DNA from: Hyphomicrobiales bacterium
GTDB lineage: Bacteria > Pseudomonadota > Alphaproteobacteria > Rhizobiales > Beijerinckiaceae
NCBI GenBank assembly: GCA_027488155.1
Contig: JAIYCE010000059.1
Span: 22,692-86,691, forward strand
Reading direction: 5' to 3'
DNA: 64,000 nt
This document shows positions 31,867 through 41,195 of the stretch, piece after piece (the stretch's first letter is position 1; each line of letters begins with the position of its first letter). The notes under the pieces were generated by a model, which saw only the letters and a list, made by a program, of their open reading frames with translations, had not been told where the DNA came from and ran no database searches. Made by a program: the position numbers and the translations under genes.

Positions 31867-33447
31867 TTATCCGAGGAGCTTATAGGCCGGGAGCGTGAGG
31901 AATTCCTCGAAATCAGGCGCAAGCGACATGTCTTCGAAGAGTTTCACGGCTTCCGGGAAGCGGCCCTTGTCGTAATTCTCAGAACCGATGGCAGCGCGGA
32001 CCTTCGCCATCTCATCCTTCAACACTTCGCGGAACAGCTCCGGCGTCACTTTGCGACCGTCGCTCAGCGTGGCGCCATGGTAGAGCCATTGCCAAATCTG
32101 CGCGCGTGAGATTTCCGCTGTTGCTGCATCTTCCATGAGATTGTAGAGCGGCACCGCACCGCGACCGCGCAGCCATGCTTCGATATATTGCACGCCGACG
32201 CGGATGTTTTCGCGCAAGCCCGCTTCGGTACGCTCGCCCTTATGCACCGAGAGCATGTCGTCGCGCGTGATGTTCACATCAGCGCGCTTCTTGTCGACCT
32301 GATTGGCCTGCGGCATCACGCGGTTGAACACGTCCATCGCGACCGGCACGAGATCGGGATGGGCGACCCATGTGCCGTCATGGCCATTGGTGGCTTCGCG
32401 TTCCTTGTCAGCACGCACTTTTGCGAAGGCAGCCTGATTCGCTTCATCATTGCCCTTCACAGGAATTTGCGCTGCCATGCCGCCCATCGCGAATGCATTG
32501 CGACGATGGCACGTCTTGATAAGGAGCAGCGAATAGGCGGCCAAGAAATTGGAGCCCATCACCATCACGGCGCGATCGGGCGTGAGGAAGTTCGGATTCT
32601 TACGCAGACGCTTGATGAACGAGAAAATGTAATCCCAGCGGCCGCAATTGAGGCCGGCGATGTGGTCGCGCATTTCGTAGAGGATTTCATCCATCTCGAA
32701 AGCGGCCGGCAATGTCTCAATCAGAATCGTCGCGCGGAAAGACCCGTGCGGCACGCCAAGTGTCTTCTCAGCAAAGGTGAATGCATCGTTCCACAAGCGC
32801 GCTTCGAGATGACTTTCCATCTTCGGCAGATAGAAGCCCGGTGTCTTACCTTTGGCGAGAATGGTCTTGGCATTGTGGAAAACATAGAGACCGAAATCGA
32901 ACAGGCCGCCGGAGATCGGCTCACCATCGACGAGCACGTGATCTTCCGGCAGATGCCAGCCGCGCGGACGCACAAGCAGCGTCGCCGGATTGGGACCGAG
33001 CGCGTAACGCTTGCCGGTTTTTTCATCGGTGAAGTCAATGCTGCCGTTCCAAAGGTCTTTGAGGTTGGCTTGCCCTTCGATCATGTTCGCCCAAGTCGGC
33101 GAGGAGGCGTCTTCAAAATCAGTCATGAAGACCTTGGCGCCGGAATTGAGCGCGTTGACGATCATCTTGCGATCGACAGGGCCGGTGATCTCGACGCGGC
33201 GATCCTGCAGATCGGCCGGAATTGGCGCGACCGTCCAATCGCCCTCGCGGATATGCTTGGTTTCGGGCAGGAAATCGGGCAGTTCGCCCGCGTCGAAACG
33301 CTTCTGACGTTCAGTGCGCTTAGCGAGCAATTCATGGCGGCGGCCATTGAAGTGACGGTGAAGGGCGGCGACAAAGTCGAGCGCTTCTGGGGTCAGGATC
33401 TCATCCTGCCGTGGAACCTTCGCCCCTTTGATTTCAATTCCCGCCAT
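31867..33447 (-). CDS. aceB: Malate synthase A
   Basis: Condenses glyoxylate with acetyl-CoA to malate. Family motifs include TDFEDASSPTWANMIEGQ, RPRGWHLPEDHVLVDGE, FRATILIETLPAAFEMDEILYEMRDH and AGLNCGRWDYIFSFIK. The ATG at 33447 (MAGIEIKGAKVPRQDEIL) gives 526 residues, the size of the A-type enzyme; the track start at 33480 only adds a leader. It is transcribed 83 bases after glcF, so glyoxylate made by GlcDEF has an immediate consumer. Glycolate loci in E. coli instead carry the larger G-type enzyme. Confidence 0.95.
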   Translation of the reverse strand: MAGIEIKGAKVPRQDEILTPEALDFVAALHRHFNGRRHELLAKRTERQKRFDAGELPDFLPETKHIREGDWTVAPIPADLQDRRVEITGPVDRKMIVNALNSGAKVFMTDFEDASSPTWANMIEGQANLKDLWNGSIDFTDEKTGKRYALGPNPATLLVRPRGWHLPEDHVLVDGEPISGGLFDFGLYVFHNAKTILAKGKTPGFYLPKMESHLEARLWNDAFTFAEKTLGVPHGSFRATILIETLPAAFEMDEILYEMRDHIAGLNCGRWDYIFSFIKRLRKNPNFLTPDRAVMVMGSNFLAAYSLLLIKTCHRRNAFAMGGMAAQIPVKGNDEANQAAFAKVRADKEREATNGHDGTWVAHPDLVPVAMDVFNRVMPQANQVDKKRADVNITRDDMLSVHKGERTEAGLRENIRVGVQYIEAWLRGRGAVPLYNLMEDAATAEISRAQIWQWLYHGATLSDGRKVTPELFREVLKDEMAKVRAAIGSENYDKGRFPEAVKLFEDMSLAPDFEEFLTLPAYKLLG

Positions 33448-33530
33448 GATGATCGTCTCCCATTTCCAAGTTGATGGCATTGTGGTGCGCGCGCCCTTTT
33501 TCTCAAGCGGCTGCGAACCCTGCCGGTTGT

Positions 33531-34853
33531 TTATCCGTGAAGGGCTTCCGGCTTCGGCCCACCCGTGGCCCAGTCGAGCAATTCGACCGTATGGACAACC
33601 GCCACATCCTGCTCATGGTCGGCGAACCCTTTGGCAAGCTGCGTCATGCAGCCGATATTGCCGGTTGCGACCAAGGCCGCCTTCGTCTTGGCGATATTTC
33701 CAACTTTGCGATCGCGCAGGCGGCCCGACAGCTCGGGTTGCAGCAGATTATAGGTGCCAGCCGATCCACAGCAGATATGCCCTTCCGGCACATCGCGAAC
33801 CTTGAAGCCTGCCTGTGTCAAAAGCTTTTTCGGTTCGTCGCGCACTTGCTGGCCATGCTGCATCGAGCAGGCAGAATGATAGGCAAGCGGCGCATCGTGC
33901 TTGAACGCCGTCTCGGGCAGGCCGAAGCGGGCGAGCACTTCCGTGATGTCCTTGGCGAGCGACGACACGATCGCAGCCTTGTCCGCATAGGCGTTATCCT
34001 CGCGGAACATGAAGCCGTAATCCTTGATCGTCGTGCCGCAGCCCGACGCCGTGATGACGATGGCATCAAGCGGATCGCGCTGGTGCTCGACAAGCCATGC
34101 ATCGATCAATTGCTTCGCTGTGGCGTGGCTTTCATGCTCCTTGCCCATATGATGGACGAGTGCACCACAGCAGCTTTCATTCTGCGGCAGCACCACTTCG
34201 ACGCCCATGCGATTGAGCAAGCGAATGGTGGCTTCATTGATGTTCGGTGCGAGTACGCTTTGCGCGCAGCCCGACAAAAGCGCAACGCGGCCTTTGCGTG
34301 GTCCTTGAGCAGCAAAAGTCTGCGGCCCTTCATAGCCCGAACGCGACGGCAGGCGCGATGGTGCCAACGCGAGCATCGCACCCAGACGCTGGCCAATAAC
34401 CGGCAAGGCGCGCATCAGCGGCGCGAAAGGCTTCGCCAACCACGCGCCCAAAAGCGCAAAACGGAAGCGGTTGGGATAGGGCAGAATCGCTGCAAGCGTG
34501 TTGCGGAACAGGCGATCAACGAAGGGGCGCTGATAGGTTTCTTCGATATAGGCGCGGCCATGATCGACGAGATGCATATAATTCACGCCGGAGGGACACG
34601 TCGTCATGCAGGAGAGGCACGATAGGCAGCGATCGATATGCTTGACCACTTCGACGCGGGCGGGCGTGCCGCTCTCGAGCATTTCCTTCATCAGATAAAT
34701 GCGCCCGCGCGGGGAATCGAGCTCGTCGCCAAGCAGAAGATAAGTCGGGCATGTTGCGGTGCAGAAGCCGCAATGCACGCAAGCGCGCAGGATTTTTTCC
34801 GACGAGGCCATCGCCGGATCGGCCAATTGTGCGAGAGAAAAATTGGTTTGCAT
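33531..34853 (-). CDS. glcF: Glycolate oxidase iron-sulfur subunit
   Basis: Iron-sulfur subunit passing electrons from GlcDE to the quinone pool. Two 4Fe-4S motifs are in the N-terminus: CVHCGFCTATCPTY and CLSCLSCMTTCPSGV. Two CCG domains follow (ESCCGALVHH and GHICCGSAGTYN). The 440-residue length is normal. It starts 3 bases after glcE. Confidence 0.95.
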   Translation of the reverse strand: MQTNFSLAQLADPAMASSEKILRACVHCGFCTATCPTYLLLGDELDSPRGRIYLMKEMLESGTPARVEVVKHIDRCLSCLSCMTTCPSGVNYMHLVDHGRAYIEETYQRPFVDRLFRNTLAAILPYPNRFRFALLGAWLAKPFAPLMRALPVIGQRLGAMLALAPSRLPSRSGYEGPQTFAAQGPRKGRVALLSGCAQSVLAPNINEATIRLLNRMGVEVVLPQNESCCGALVHHMGKEHESHATAKQLIDAWLVEHQRDPLDAIVITASGCGTTIKDYGFMFREDNAYADKAAIVSSLAKDITEVLARFGLPETAFKHDAPLAYHSACSMQHGQQVRDEPKKLLTQAGFKVRDVPEGHICCGSAGTYNLLQPELSGRLRDRKVGNIAKTKAALVATGNIGCMTQLAKGFADHEQDVAVVHTVELLDWATGGPKPEALHG

Positions 34854-34856
34854 AAT

Positions 34857-36038
34857 TTACAGTCCCGCGATCATGCGGCCAGTATTGAACAGGCGATCAG
34901 GATCGAACGCATTCTTAATGCCTTCACTCATCACGCGGACGGACGGCAAAGGCGGTTCGAACACATCGACATGCGCGCGGATCGATTGGGGCGCGCGGAT
35001 CAATGTCGCGTGGGCTTTCAATTTCCGCGTGGCCTGGCGCATGAGATCGGCACCGGCATCAGCTTGCGCCTTCGTAGCGATCCAGAGCAGGCCGCCGCCC
35101 CAATCCATGAACCAGCGTTGCGGCAAGGCACCCAATTCTTCCAGAAGAAGCGGGGCTTTCGACGGTGCGACGGAGATACGCCAGATACAATCATCACCCG
35201 CTGCCAGAAAACGCGCATCGCGCACATTCTGCCATAGTGCTTCAGAGGCCTCTTCTGCGACTAAATCAATACTTCCAAAACCAGTCAGCAGCTTGCGGAG
35301 AGAATCGATGCGGTAATTCACCGATGGTACAAAACCTTCCACCCGCAAAAGCGTTTTGGCGACGCGATCGATGCTCGCAGGCAAATGCGCGGCACCGTTC
35401 ACCTCAAACGGTGAACCCAAGGCGCGCGCCATAGCATCGACCGCCTGCGCCGGTGACAAACCGTGAATCATCAAGGTTGCGCTTGTTTCGGTCACCGGCA
35501 AAACCTTGAAGGTTAGTTCCGTCAACAGACCGAGCGTGCCCCAAGAGCCGGCAGCCAATTTGACGAGATCGAGACCGGTGACGTTTTTCATCACGCGGCC
35601 ACCGCTTGCAATCGCTTCACCACGACCCGTGACAATGCGAACGCCAATCAGCGAATCGCGGCACGCACCCACCATGATGCGGCGTGGGCCGGAGATGTTG
35701 GCCGCCACCATGCCACCGACCGTGGGTTCGCCATCGCTGCCCAACAGAACGCGATAATCCATCGGCTCAAAAGGCAGACGCTGGCCCTTGCTGGCGAGCG
35801 TCGCTTCCAGCTCTTTCACCGGCGTGCCGGGCAAAGCCCGGATCATCATCTCGGCAGGTTCGTACAAGGTCACACCGCTCATAGCGCGGGCCGACAAAGT
35901 CAATTCGTCTTGCGCGGGGCGACCGATCTTCGCTTTTGTGCCTTGTCCGGCCAAGTTCACTGTGATTTTGCGCGCGCGCAGATCCTGAACGAGGGCGACG
36001 GCGGCGGCCTCGTCCTTCGGCAACAGAATATCTGTCAT
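34857..36038 (-). CDS. glcE: Glycolate oxidase subunit GlcE (FAD-binding)
   Basis: FAD-binding PCMH-type subunit that partners GlcD and GlcF. A recognisable FAD segment is PTVGGMVAANISGPRRIMVGACRDSLIGVRIV (quoted in part: GGMVAANISGPRR). At 393 residues it is typical. Its ATG overlaps the glcD stop by 4 bases. Confidence 0.93.
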   Translation of the reverse strand: MTDILLPKDEAAAVALVQDLRARKITVNLAGQGTKAKIGRPAQDELTLSARAMSGVTLYEPAEMMIRALPGTPVKELEATLASKGQRLPFEPMDYRVLLGSDGEPTVGGMVAANISGPRRIMVGACRDSLIGVRIVTGRGEAIASGGRVMKNVTGLDLVKLAAGSWGTLGLLTELTFKVLPVTETSATLMIHGLSPAQAVDAMARALGSPFEVNGAAHLPASIDRVAKTLLRVEGFVPSVNYRIDSLRKLLTGFGSIDLVAEEASEALWQNVRDARFLAAGDDCIWRISVAPSKAPLLLEELGALPQRWFMDWGGGLLWIATKAQADAGADLMRQATRKLKAHATLIRAPQSIRAHVDVFEPPLPSVRVMSEGIKNAFDPDRLFNTGRMIAGL

Positions 36039-37465
36039 GCGAGGCGGCCTTCGAGCGGAAATACTTTGGCCGGATTGAGCAACCAGTTCTGATCGAACAC
36101 GGCGCGCACGCGCTGTTGCTGATGCAATTCCGCTTCGGTGAATTGGTGGCGCATCAGATCACGCTTTTCAATGCCGACGCCATGCTCACCCGTAAGGCAG
36201 CCGCCGACATCGACACACAAGGTGAGAATGTCGTTACCAGCCACTTCAGCTTTGCGCGCTTCGTCGGGATCGTTAACATTGTAGAGAATGAGCGGATGCA
36301 GATTACCATCGCCCGCATGAAATACATTGGCGACACGCAGGCCATAACTCTTCACAATTTCGTCGATACGGCGCAGTACATAAGGCAATTGCCCTGTCGG
36401 GATGGTTCCATCCATGCAGATGTAATCGGCGATGCGGCCTGTCGCGCCGAAAGCGGATTTGCGGCCCTTCCAAATCAACGCCGTCTCAAGCGCGGATTTC
36501 GATTCCTTGATGGTCTTTACATTGTATTGCTGCGCAATAGTCACGATGCGTGCAAGCATCGCATCCATCTCGTCGTCCGAGCCTTCAACTTCGATGATAA
36601 GCAGCGCTTCGACATCGAGCGGATAACCGGCATGTGCGAAGGCCTCGCAGATTTCGACCGCCTGCTTGTCCATGAATTCCATCGCGACGGGAATGATGCC
36701 GGCAGCGATGATGGCAGCCACGCAGGCCCCTGCTGTTTCACTCGAATCGAAACCGAAAAGAACTGGACGCGCGCCTTCGGCCGCACGCAGAATGCGCACC
36801 GTCGCTTCCGTCACGATGCCGAGTTGCCCTTCCGACCCAACGACGAGGCCGAGGAGATCGTAACCGGGTGCGTCGAGCGCATCGCCGCCAATTTCAACGA
36901 CTGTGCCATCGACCAGCACCATGGTAACGCCGAGAATGTTGTTCGTCGTCACGCCATATTTCAGGCAATGCGCGCCGCCCGAATTCATCCCGATATTGCC
37001 GCCGATGGTGCAGGCCAATTGCGATGAAGGATCGGGCGCGTAGAAGAAGCCTTCGCCCATGACATGGTTCGAAATGGCGAGATTGGTGATGCCAGCCTCG
37101 ACACGCATTGTGCGATCGGCAAAGTTGACGTCGAGCACGCGGCTCATCTTAGCAAGGCCGAGAATGATCGCGTCTTCCTGCGGGATAGCGCCGCCGGAGA
37201 GAGACGTTCCCGCGCCGCGTGCAACCACTTTCACGCCAGCCTCATGGCAATAGCGCATGACGGCAGCCACTTCCTGCGTTGAGCGCGGTAACACGACGGC
37301 CAATGGCATTTTGCGATAGGCGGTGAACGCATCTGTTTCGAAAGCGCGGCGTTCTTCCTCGCTCTCAATCACGCATTCAGACGGCAGAAGCGCACGCAGC
37401 GTCGCGACGATGGACTCGCGTCGCGCCAGAATGGCCGCATCGGGCAGGGGGAAAGCGATGGTCAT
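36035..37465 (-). CDS. glcD: Glycolate oxidase subunit GlcD (FAD-linked oxidase)
   Basis: Catalytic flavoprotein oxidising glycolate (or D-lactate) to glyoxylate (pyruvate). FAD binding is shown by VVARGAGTSLSGGAIPQ; the C-terminal domain has VFHAGDGNLHPLILY and CLTGEHGVGIEKRDLM. The track starts at a TTG at 37480; two in-frame ATGs follow at 37468 and 37465. The latter has GCGAGG at a workable distance and gives 476 residues. It heads glcDEF-aceB. Confidence 0.94.
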   Translation of the reverse strand: MTIAFPLPDAAILARRESIVATLRALLPSECVIESEEERRAFETDAFTAYRKMPLAVVLPRSTQEVAAVMRYCHEAGVKVVARGAGTSLSGGAIPQEDAIILGLAKMSRVLDVNFADRTMRVEAGITNLAISNHVMGEGFFYAPDPSSQLACTIGGNIGMNSGGAHCLKYGVTTNNILGVTMVLVDGTVVEIGGDALDAPGYDLLGLVVGSEGQLGIVTEATVRILRAAEGARPVLFGFDSSETAGACVAAIIAAGIIPVAMEFMDKQAVEICEAFAHAGYPLDVEALLIIEVEGSDDEMDAMLARIVTIAQQYNVKTIKESKSALETALIWKGRKSAFGATGRIADYICMDGTIPTGQLPYVLRRIDEIVKSYGLRVANVFHAGDGNLHPLILYNVNDPDEARKAEVAGNDILTLCVDVGGCLTGEHGVGIEKRDLMRHQFTEAELHQQQRVRAVFDQNWLLNPAKVFPLEGRLA

Positions 37466-37525
37466 CATGGCCTCGCACAATAAGGAATGGACTGTACTTA
37501 ACGGTTTGGACGCGCGTGCGAAAGA

Positions 37526-38818
37526 TCAGGATTTCTCGAACCGCCGCCGGATCTGGCGGACCACGACCGCGATCCCCAGAATTGAGACAGGCACGAACAG
37601 AGCCGTAGCGATGCCCGGATCGACCGGCAGCCAACCAAGATCCTTCAACGCCTTGAAAACATAAGAGCCGAGGCTGACGACATAATAGGAGATGGCGGCC
37701 ACCGACAGGCCTTCGACGGTCTGTTGCAGCCTGAGCTGCATGCGGGCACGGTCGTTCATGGAGTGCAGGAGATCGCGGTTCTGCCGCTCGATCTCGACGT
37801 CGACACGGGTGCGCAGAAGATTGGCGGCACGGGTGAGTTTCCGCGACAGGTCGGCCTGCCGCTCCTGCAGCATCTGGCAGGTGCGCATGGCGGGTGCCAT
37901 ACGGCGGGAGAGGAAGGAGCTGATCGTCGGATAGGCGAGATAGGGCTCTTCCTTGATCGCCTGAAGGCGCTGCTGGACGATGCCATCATAGGCGCGGCTT
38001 GCACCAAAGCGGAAGGCGGCTTCCGTTGCCTCAGCTTCTGTGCGGGCGGCCAGCCCGGTGAGCTGTTCGAGCAGGCGATTATCAGTCTCAAGACCCTCGG
38101 TCGACGTCATCGCATTGCTAATGCGGGCCAATTCCTGCTCGGCGGCACCGACGGAAGGGGACAGGCGCTGGGCCAGCGGCAAGCCATAAAGAGCCAGAAT
38201 CCGGTAGGTCTCGATCTCCAGCAGACGAATGACGAGGGCACCGGCTGCTTTGCCATCAAGCTTCGTGTCCAGAACGGCGATCCGCACGAAACCATCGCGC
38301 ACGGCGCGGAAATCGGTCGCGGCGATGGCGTCACCATTCACGACCTGCGCAGCGGCGAGGCTCATTGGATCAAAAACAGCCTCAAGATCTACTTGCGCGG
38401 CAGCGGGCAGCAGGTGGAGATCGACCGCAACCAGCAGCGGGCCAGGGGCCGGTAGGCCGGTAAAGGGCGTTGGCAGCGCCCGCGGGTCGGGAAAGAAAGG
38501 CCGGGCCGGGTCGCCGGGCACGTCGACCGTGTAGGTCGTGAATTCGCTGTGCTGCTCCCAACGCAGCGACATATCCCCCAACGTCATGCGGTGATGCTTG
38601 GCGTGGTCGCCGGGACCGGGCAGGCCTTGCCGCTCGCAGAAGACGGTGAGGGCCTGCCGATCGGCTCGGGCGGAGGTCGCATCGGTCATGAAGGCGAAAT
38701 GTAAAAGGCGACGCGGCGCGGTGAGCGGATGAAAGGGACGTGCATGGACCTCGCCCAGCACGGCATCGCGCTGTGGATGGGCCTTGATGTCGTCGAAAGG
38801 CAGTCCTGTCGTGGTCAT
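37526..38818 (-). CDS. DUF3422 family membrane protein
   Basis: Uncharacterised 430-residue protein of the DUF3422 family, widespread in alpha- and betaproteobacteria. The N-terminal part has HPQRDAVLGEVHARPFHPL and a LGDMSLRWEQHSEFTTYT segment. A long helical, probably coiled-coil region occupies about residues 240-370. Two membrane helices near the C-terminus (AAISYYVVSLGSYVFKAL and ALFVPVSILGIAVVV) anchor it, giving a CorA-like overall layout. It is upstream of glcD on the same strand (60 bases) and divergent from lutA. Function unknown. Confidence 0.88.
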   Translation of the reverse strand: MTTTGLPFDDIKAHPQRDAVLGEVHARPFHPLTAPRRLLHFAFMTDATSARADRQALTVFCERQGLPGPGDHAKHHRMTLGDMSLRWEQHSEFTTYTVDVPGDPARPFFPDPRALPTPFTGLPAPGPLLVAVDLHLLPAAAQVDLEAVFDPMSLAAAQVVNGDAIAATDFRAVRDGFVRIAVLDTKLDGKAAGALVIRLLEIETYRILALYGLPLAQRLSPSVGAAEQELARISNAMTSTEGLETDNRLLEQLTGLAARTEAEATEAAFRFGASRAYDGIVQQRLQAIKEEPYLAYPTISSFLSRRMAPAMRTCQMLQERQADLSRKLTRAANLLRTRVDVEIERQNRDLLHSMNDRARMQLRLQQTVEGLSVAAISYYVVSLGSYVFKALKDLGWLPVDPGIATALFVPVSILGIAVVVRQIRRRFEKS

Positions 38819-38976
38819 GACCCGCTTCCGTTCAAGCCCTGTTCCGAAGCTGGAGCATGGGGCGGTAAGGCCTTGGCTTCAAGGTCGGAACCACAGAACG
38901 GCGCGGTGAAACACCATCTTGCACTTGCCTTGGGGCTGGGCCATCGTCCCGCCCCTCAGCTGTGAAGGAGGCCCTT

Positions 38977-39768
38977 TTGGCCGCACCAAACTCATCCCGT
39001 CCGCCACGCGTGGCGCTTTTTGCCACCTGCCTCGTCGATCTGATGCGCCCTTCGATTGGCATGGCCACCGCCAAACTGCTCGAAGATGCAGGCTGCGTCG
39101 TCGAAGTGCCATCGCAAACCTGCTGTGGGCAGCCCGCCTTTAACTCGGGCGACCGCGACACCGCGCGTGCGTTGGCCGAGCAAATGATCGCGGCCTTCGA
39201 GGGCTATGATTACATCGTCGCGCCGTCGGGCTCGTGTGCCGGGCAAGTGCGCAAACATTATCCCGAACTCTTCAAGCACGACCCCAATCTCGCACGCCGC
39301 GCTGATGCGCTCGCCGAGAAAACCTATGAATTGACGAGTTTCCTTGTCGATGTGTTGGGCGTGCGCAAGGTTGCTGCATCTGTTGCGGGGACAGCGACCT
39401 ATCACGATTCCTGCTCGGGCCTGCGCGAGCTCAGCGTGAAAAAACAACCTCGCCTGTTGCTGCAATCGGTTGACGGATTAAGCCTGACCGAGATGAATGA
39501 AAACGAAGTGTGCTGCGGGTTTGGCGGGACGTTCGCTGTGAAATATGGCGAGATTTCCGACTCCATCGTGACAAAAAAAGCGGAGAATATCGAGGCTGCC
39601 GAGCCGGATATGCTGCTTGCGGGTGATCTCGGCTGCCTGATGAATATGGCCGGCAAACTCTCGCGCATGGGATCGACAATCGAAGTCCGCCATGTCGCCG
39701 AAGTTCTTGCCGGCATGACGGATCTGCCGCCAATCGGCGCGCCGAGCGGCCAGGAGAAAGCACGATGA
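38977..39768 (+). CDS. lutA: L-lactate utilization protein LutA-like (Fe-S oxidoreductase, CCG domains)
   Basis: First component of the LutABC iron-sulfur L-lactate oxidation complex. Two cysteine-rich CCG domains are seen (SQTCCGQPAFNSGD and NEVCCGFGGTFAVKYGEIS). The track uses a GTG at 38962, but AAGGAGG lies five bases ahead of a TTG at 38977, so the TTG is the better start, giving 263 residues beginning (M)AAPNSSRPPRVALFATC. It overlaps lutB by 4 bases. Confidence 0.9.
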   Translation: MAAPNSSRPPRVALFATCLVDLMRPSIGMATAKLLEDAGCVVEVPSQTCCGQPAFNSGDRDTARALAEQMIAAFEGYDYIVAPSGSCAGQVRKHYPELFKHDPNLARRADALAEKTYELTSFLVDVLGVRKVAASVAGTATYHDSCSGLRELSVKKQPRLLLQSVDGLSLTEMNENEVCCGFGGTFAVKYGEISDSIVTKKAENIEAAEPDMLLAGDLGCLMNMAGKLSRMGSTIEVRHVAEVLAGMTDLPPIGAPSGQEKAR

Positions 39769-41195
39769 CCGCGCATCCCACCTCGCCCTATTTCAAAGAG
39801 AATGCGCATGAGGCACTGAAGGACGAGCAGCTGCAAATGGCGCTCTCCAATGTGCGGCAAGGCTTTATCGACAAGCGCGCAGCAGTGGCCGCAAAGCTCC
39901 CAGAATTCGAGGCTTTGCGCGATAGTGCGCGCGACATCAAGAACCATACGCTTGCCAATCTCGATCTCTATCTCGAAAAATGGGAGAACAAGGTTCACGA
40001 TGCGGGCGGGCATGTGCATTGGGCCCGCACGGCAGAGGAAGCGCGGCAAGCCATCGTCGATATTTGCCGTAAGGCCGGCGCGAAGACTGTCACCAAAGGC
40101 AAGTCGATGATCTCTGAAGAGATCAATCTCAACGCCGCCATAGAAGCCGCAGGCATGACGCCTGTCGAAACCGATCTTGGCGAGTACATCATTCAACTCC
40201 GTAATGAAGCTCCATCGCACATCATTGCGCCGGCGGTGCATCTCAATGCTACGCAAGTGGAAAGCGATTTCCGCCGCGTGCATACGCATCTCGACCCGAA
40301 CCGCGACCTCTCCGAACCGGTGCAGCTCTTGACGGAAGCACGACAGGTTCTGCGCGAAAAGTTTCTTGCAGCGGATGTCGGCATCACGGGTGCGAATTTC
40401 CTGATCGCCGAGACCGGTACATCGGTCATCGTGACCAATGAAGGCAATGGCGATCTGACGCAGATTCTGCCGAAAATCCATATCGTCATCGCATCGATCG
40501 AAAAGCTCGTGCCGACGCTTGATGACGTCTCGCAGATTCTGCGCGTTCTGGCGCGTTCTGCGACCGGTCAGGAGATGAGCGTCTATACGACATTCTCGAC
40601 AGGTCCGCGCCGTCCCGGCGATGTCGACGGACCCGAAGAATATCACGTCGTCGTGCTCGACAATGGTCGCTCGGCGATGCTCGGCACATCGTTTCAAGAC
40701 ATGCTGCGCTGCATCCGCTGCGGTGCCTGCATGAATCATTGCCCAGTCTATCACGCCGTCGGCGGGCACGCTTATGGCTGGGTCTATCCCGGGCCAATGG
40801 GTGCCGTGCTGTCACCGTCGTTGATTGGCGTCGACAAGGCAGGGCATCTGCCGAATGCTTCGACCTTCTGCGGCCGTTGCGAAAGCGTCTGCCCAGTCCG
40901 CATTCCGCTGCCGAAGATGATGCGGCATTGGCGCGAACAGGAATTCGAACGTCACTTGACGCCCGCGACCGTGCGTTCGGGCCTCGGTGTTTGGGCCTTC
41001 TTTGCAAAACGACCAACGCTTTATCGTTTCGCCAGCAATCTCGGTATGAAGGCACTGGCCTTCTTCGGGCGCGACAAGGGCAAATTTACGTCCCTACCTT
41101 TTGCAGGCGGGTGGACGGATTATCGTGATTTCCCGGCGCCGCAAGGCGGCACTTTTCAAGACCAATGGAAAGCGCGTAAGGGAGCGAAGTCATGA
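39765..41195 (+). CDS. lutB: L-lactate utilization protein LutB-like (iron-sulfur, LUD domain)
   Basis: Large subunit of LutABC, 476 residues. The N-terminal LUD domain includes VTKGKSMISEEINLN and FLIAETGTSVIVTNEGNGD. Two 4Fe-4S motifs follow: CIRCGACMNHCPVY and CGRCESVCPVRIPL. A C-terminal DUF3390-like segment closes it. Start and stop overlap lutA and lutC by 4 bases, so all three are co-translated. Confidence 0.93.
   Translation: MTAHPTSPYFKENAHEALKDEQLQMALSNVRQGFIDKRAAVAAKLPEFEALRDSARDIKNHTLANLDLYLEKWENKVHDAGGHVHWARTAEEARQAIVDICRKAGAKTVTKGKSMISEEINLNAAIEAAGMTPVETDLGEYIIQLRNEAPSHIIAPAVHLNATQVESDFRRVHTHLDPNRDLSEPVQLLTEARQVLREKFLAADVGITGANFLIAETGTSVIVTNEGNGDLTQILPKIHIVIASIEKLVPTLDDVSQILRVLARSATGQEMSVYTTFSTGPRRPGDVDGPEEYHVVVLDNGRSAMLGTSFQDMLRCIRCGACMNHCPVYHAVGGHAYGWVYPGPMGAVLSPSLIGVDKAGHLPNASTFCGRCESVCPVRIPLPKMMRHWREQEFERHLTPATVRSGLGVWAFFAKRPTLYRFASNLGMKALAFFGRDKGKFTSLPFAGGWTDYRDFPAPQGGTFQDQWKARKGAKS

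Noticed and set aside
32188-33474. Plus-strand ORF of 428 aa opposite aceB
   Set aside because: Shadow of malate synthase, which carries all family motifs on the minus strand.
39402-40769. Minus-strand ORF of 455 aa opposite lutB
   Set aside because: LutB on the plus strand has two intact 4Fe-4S motifs and 4-base overlaps with both neighbours. The antisense frame has no recognised domain.
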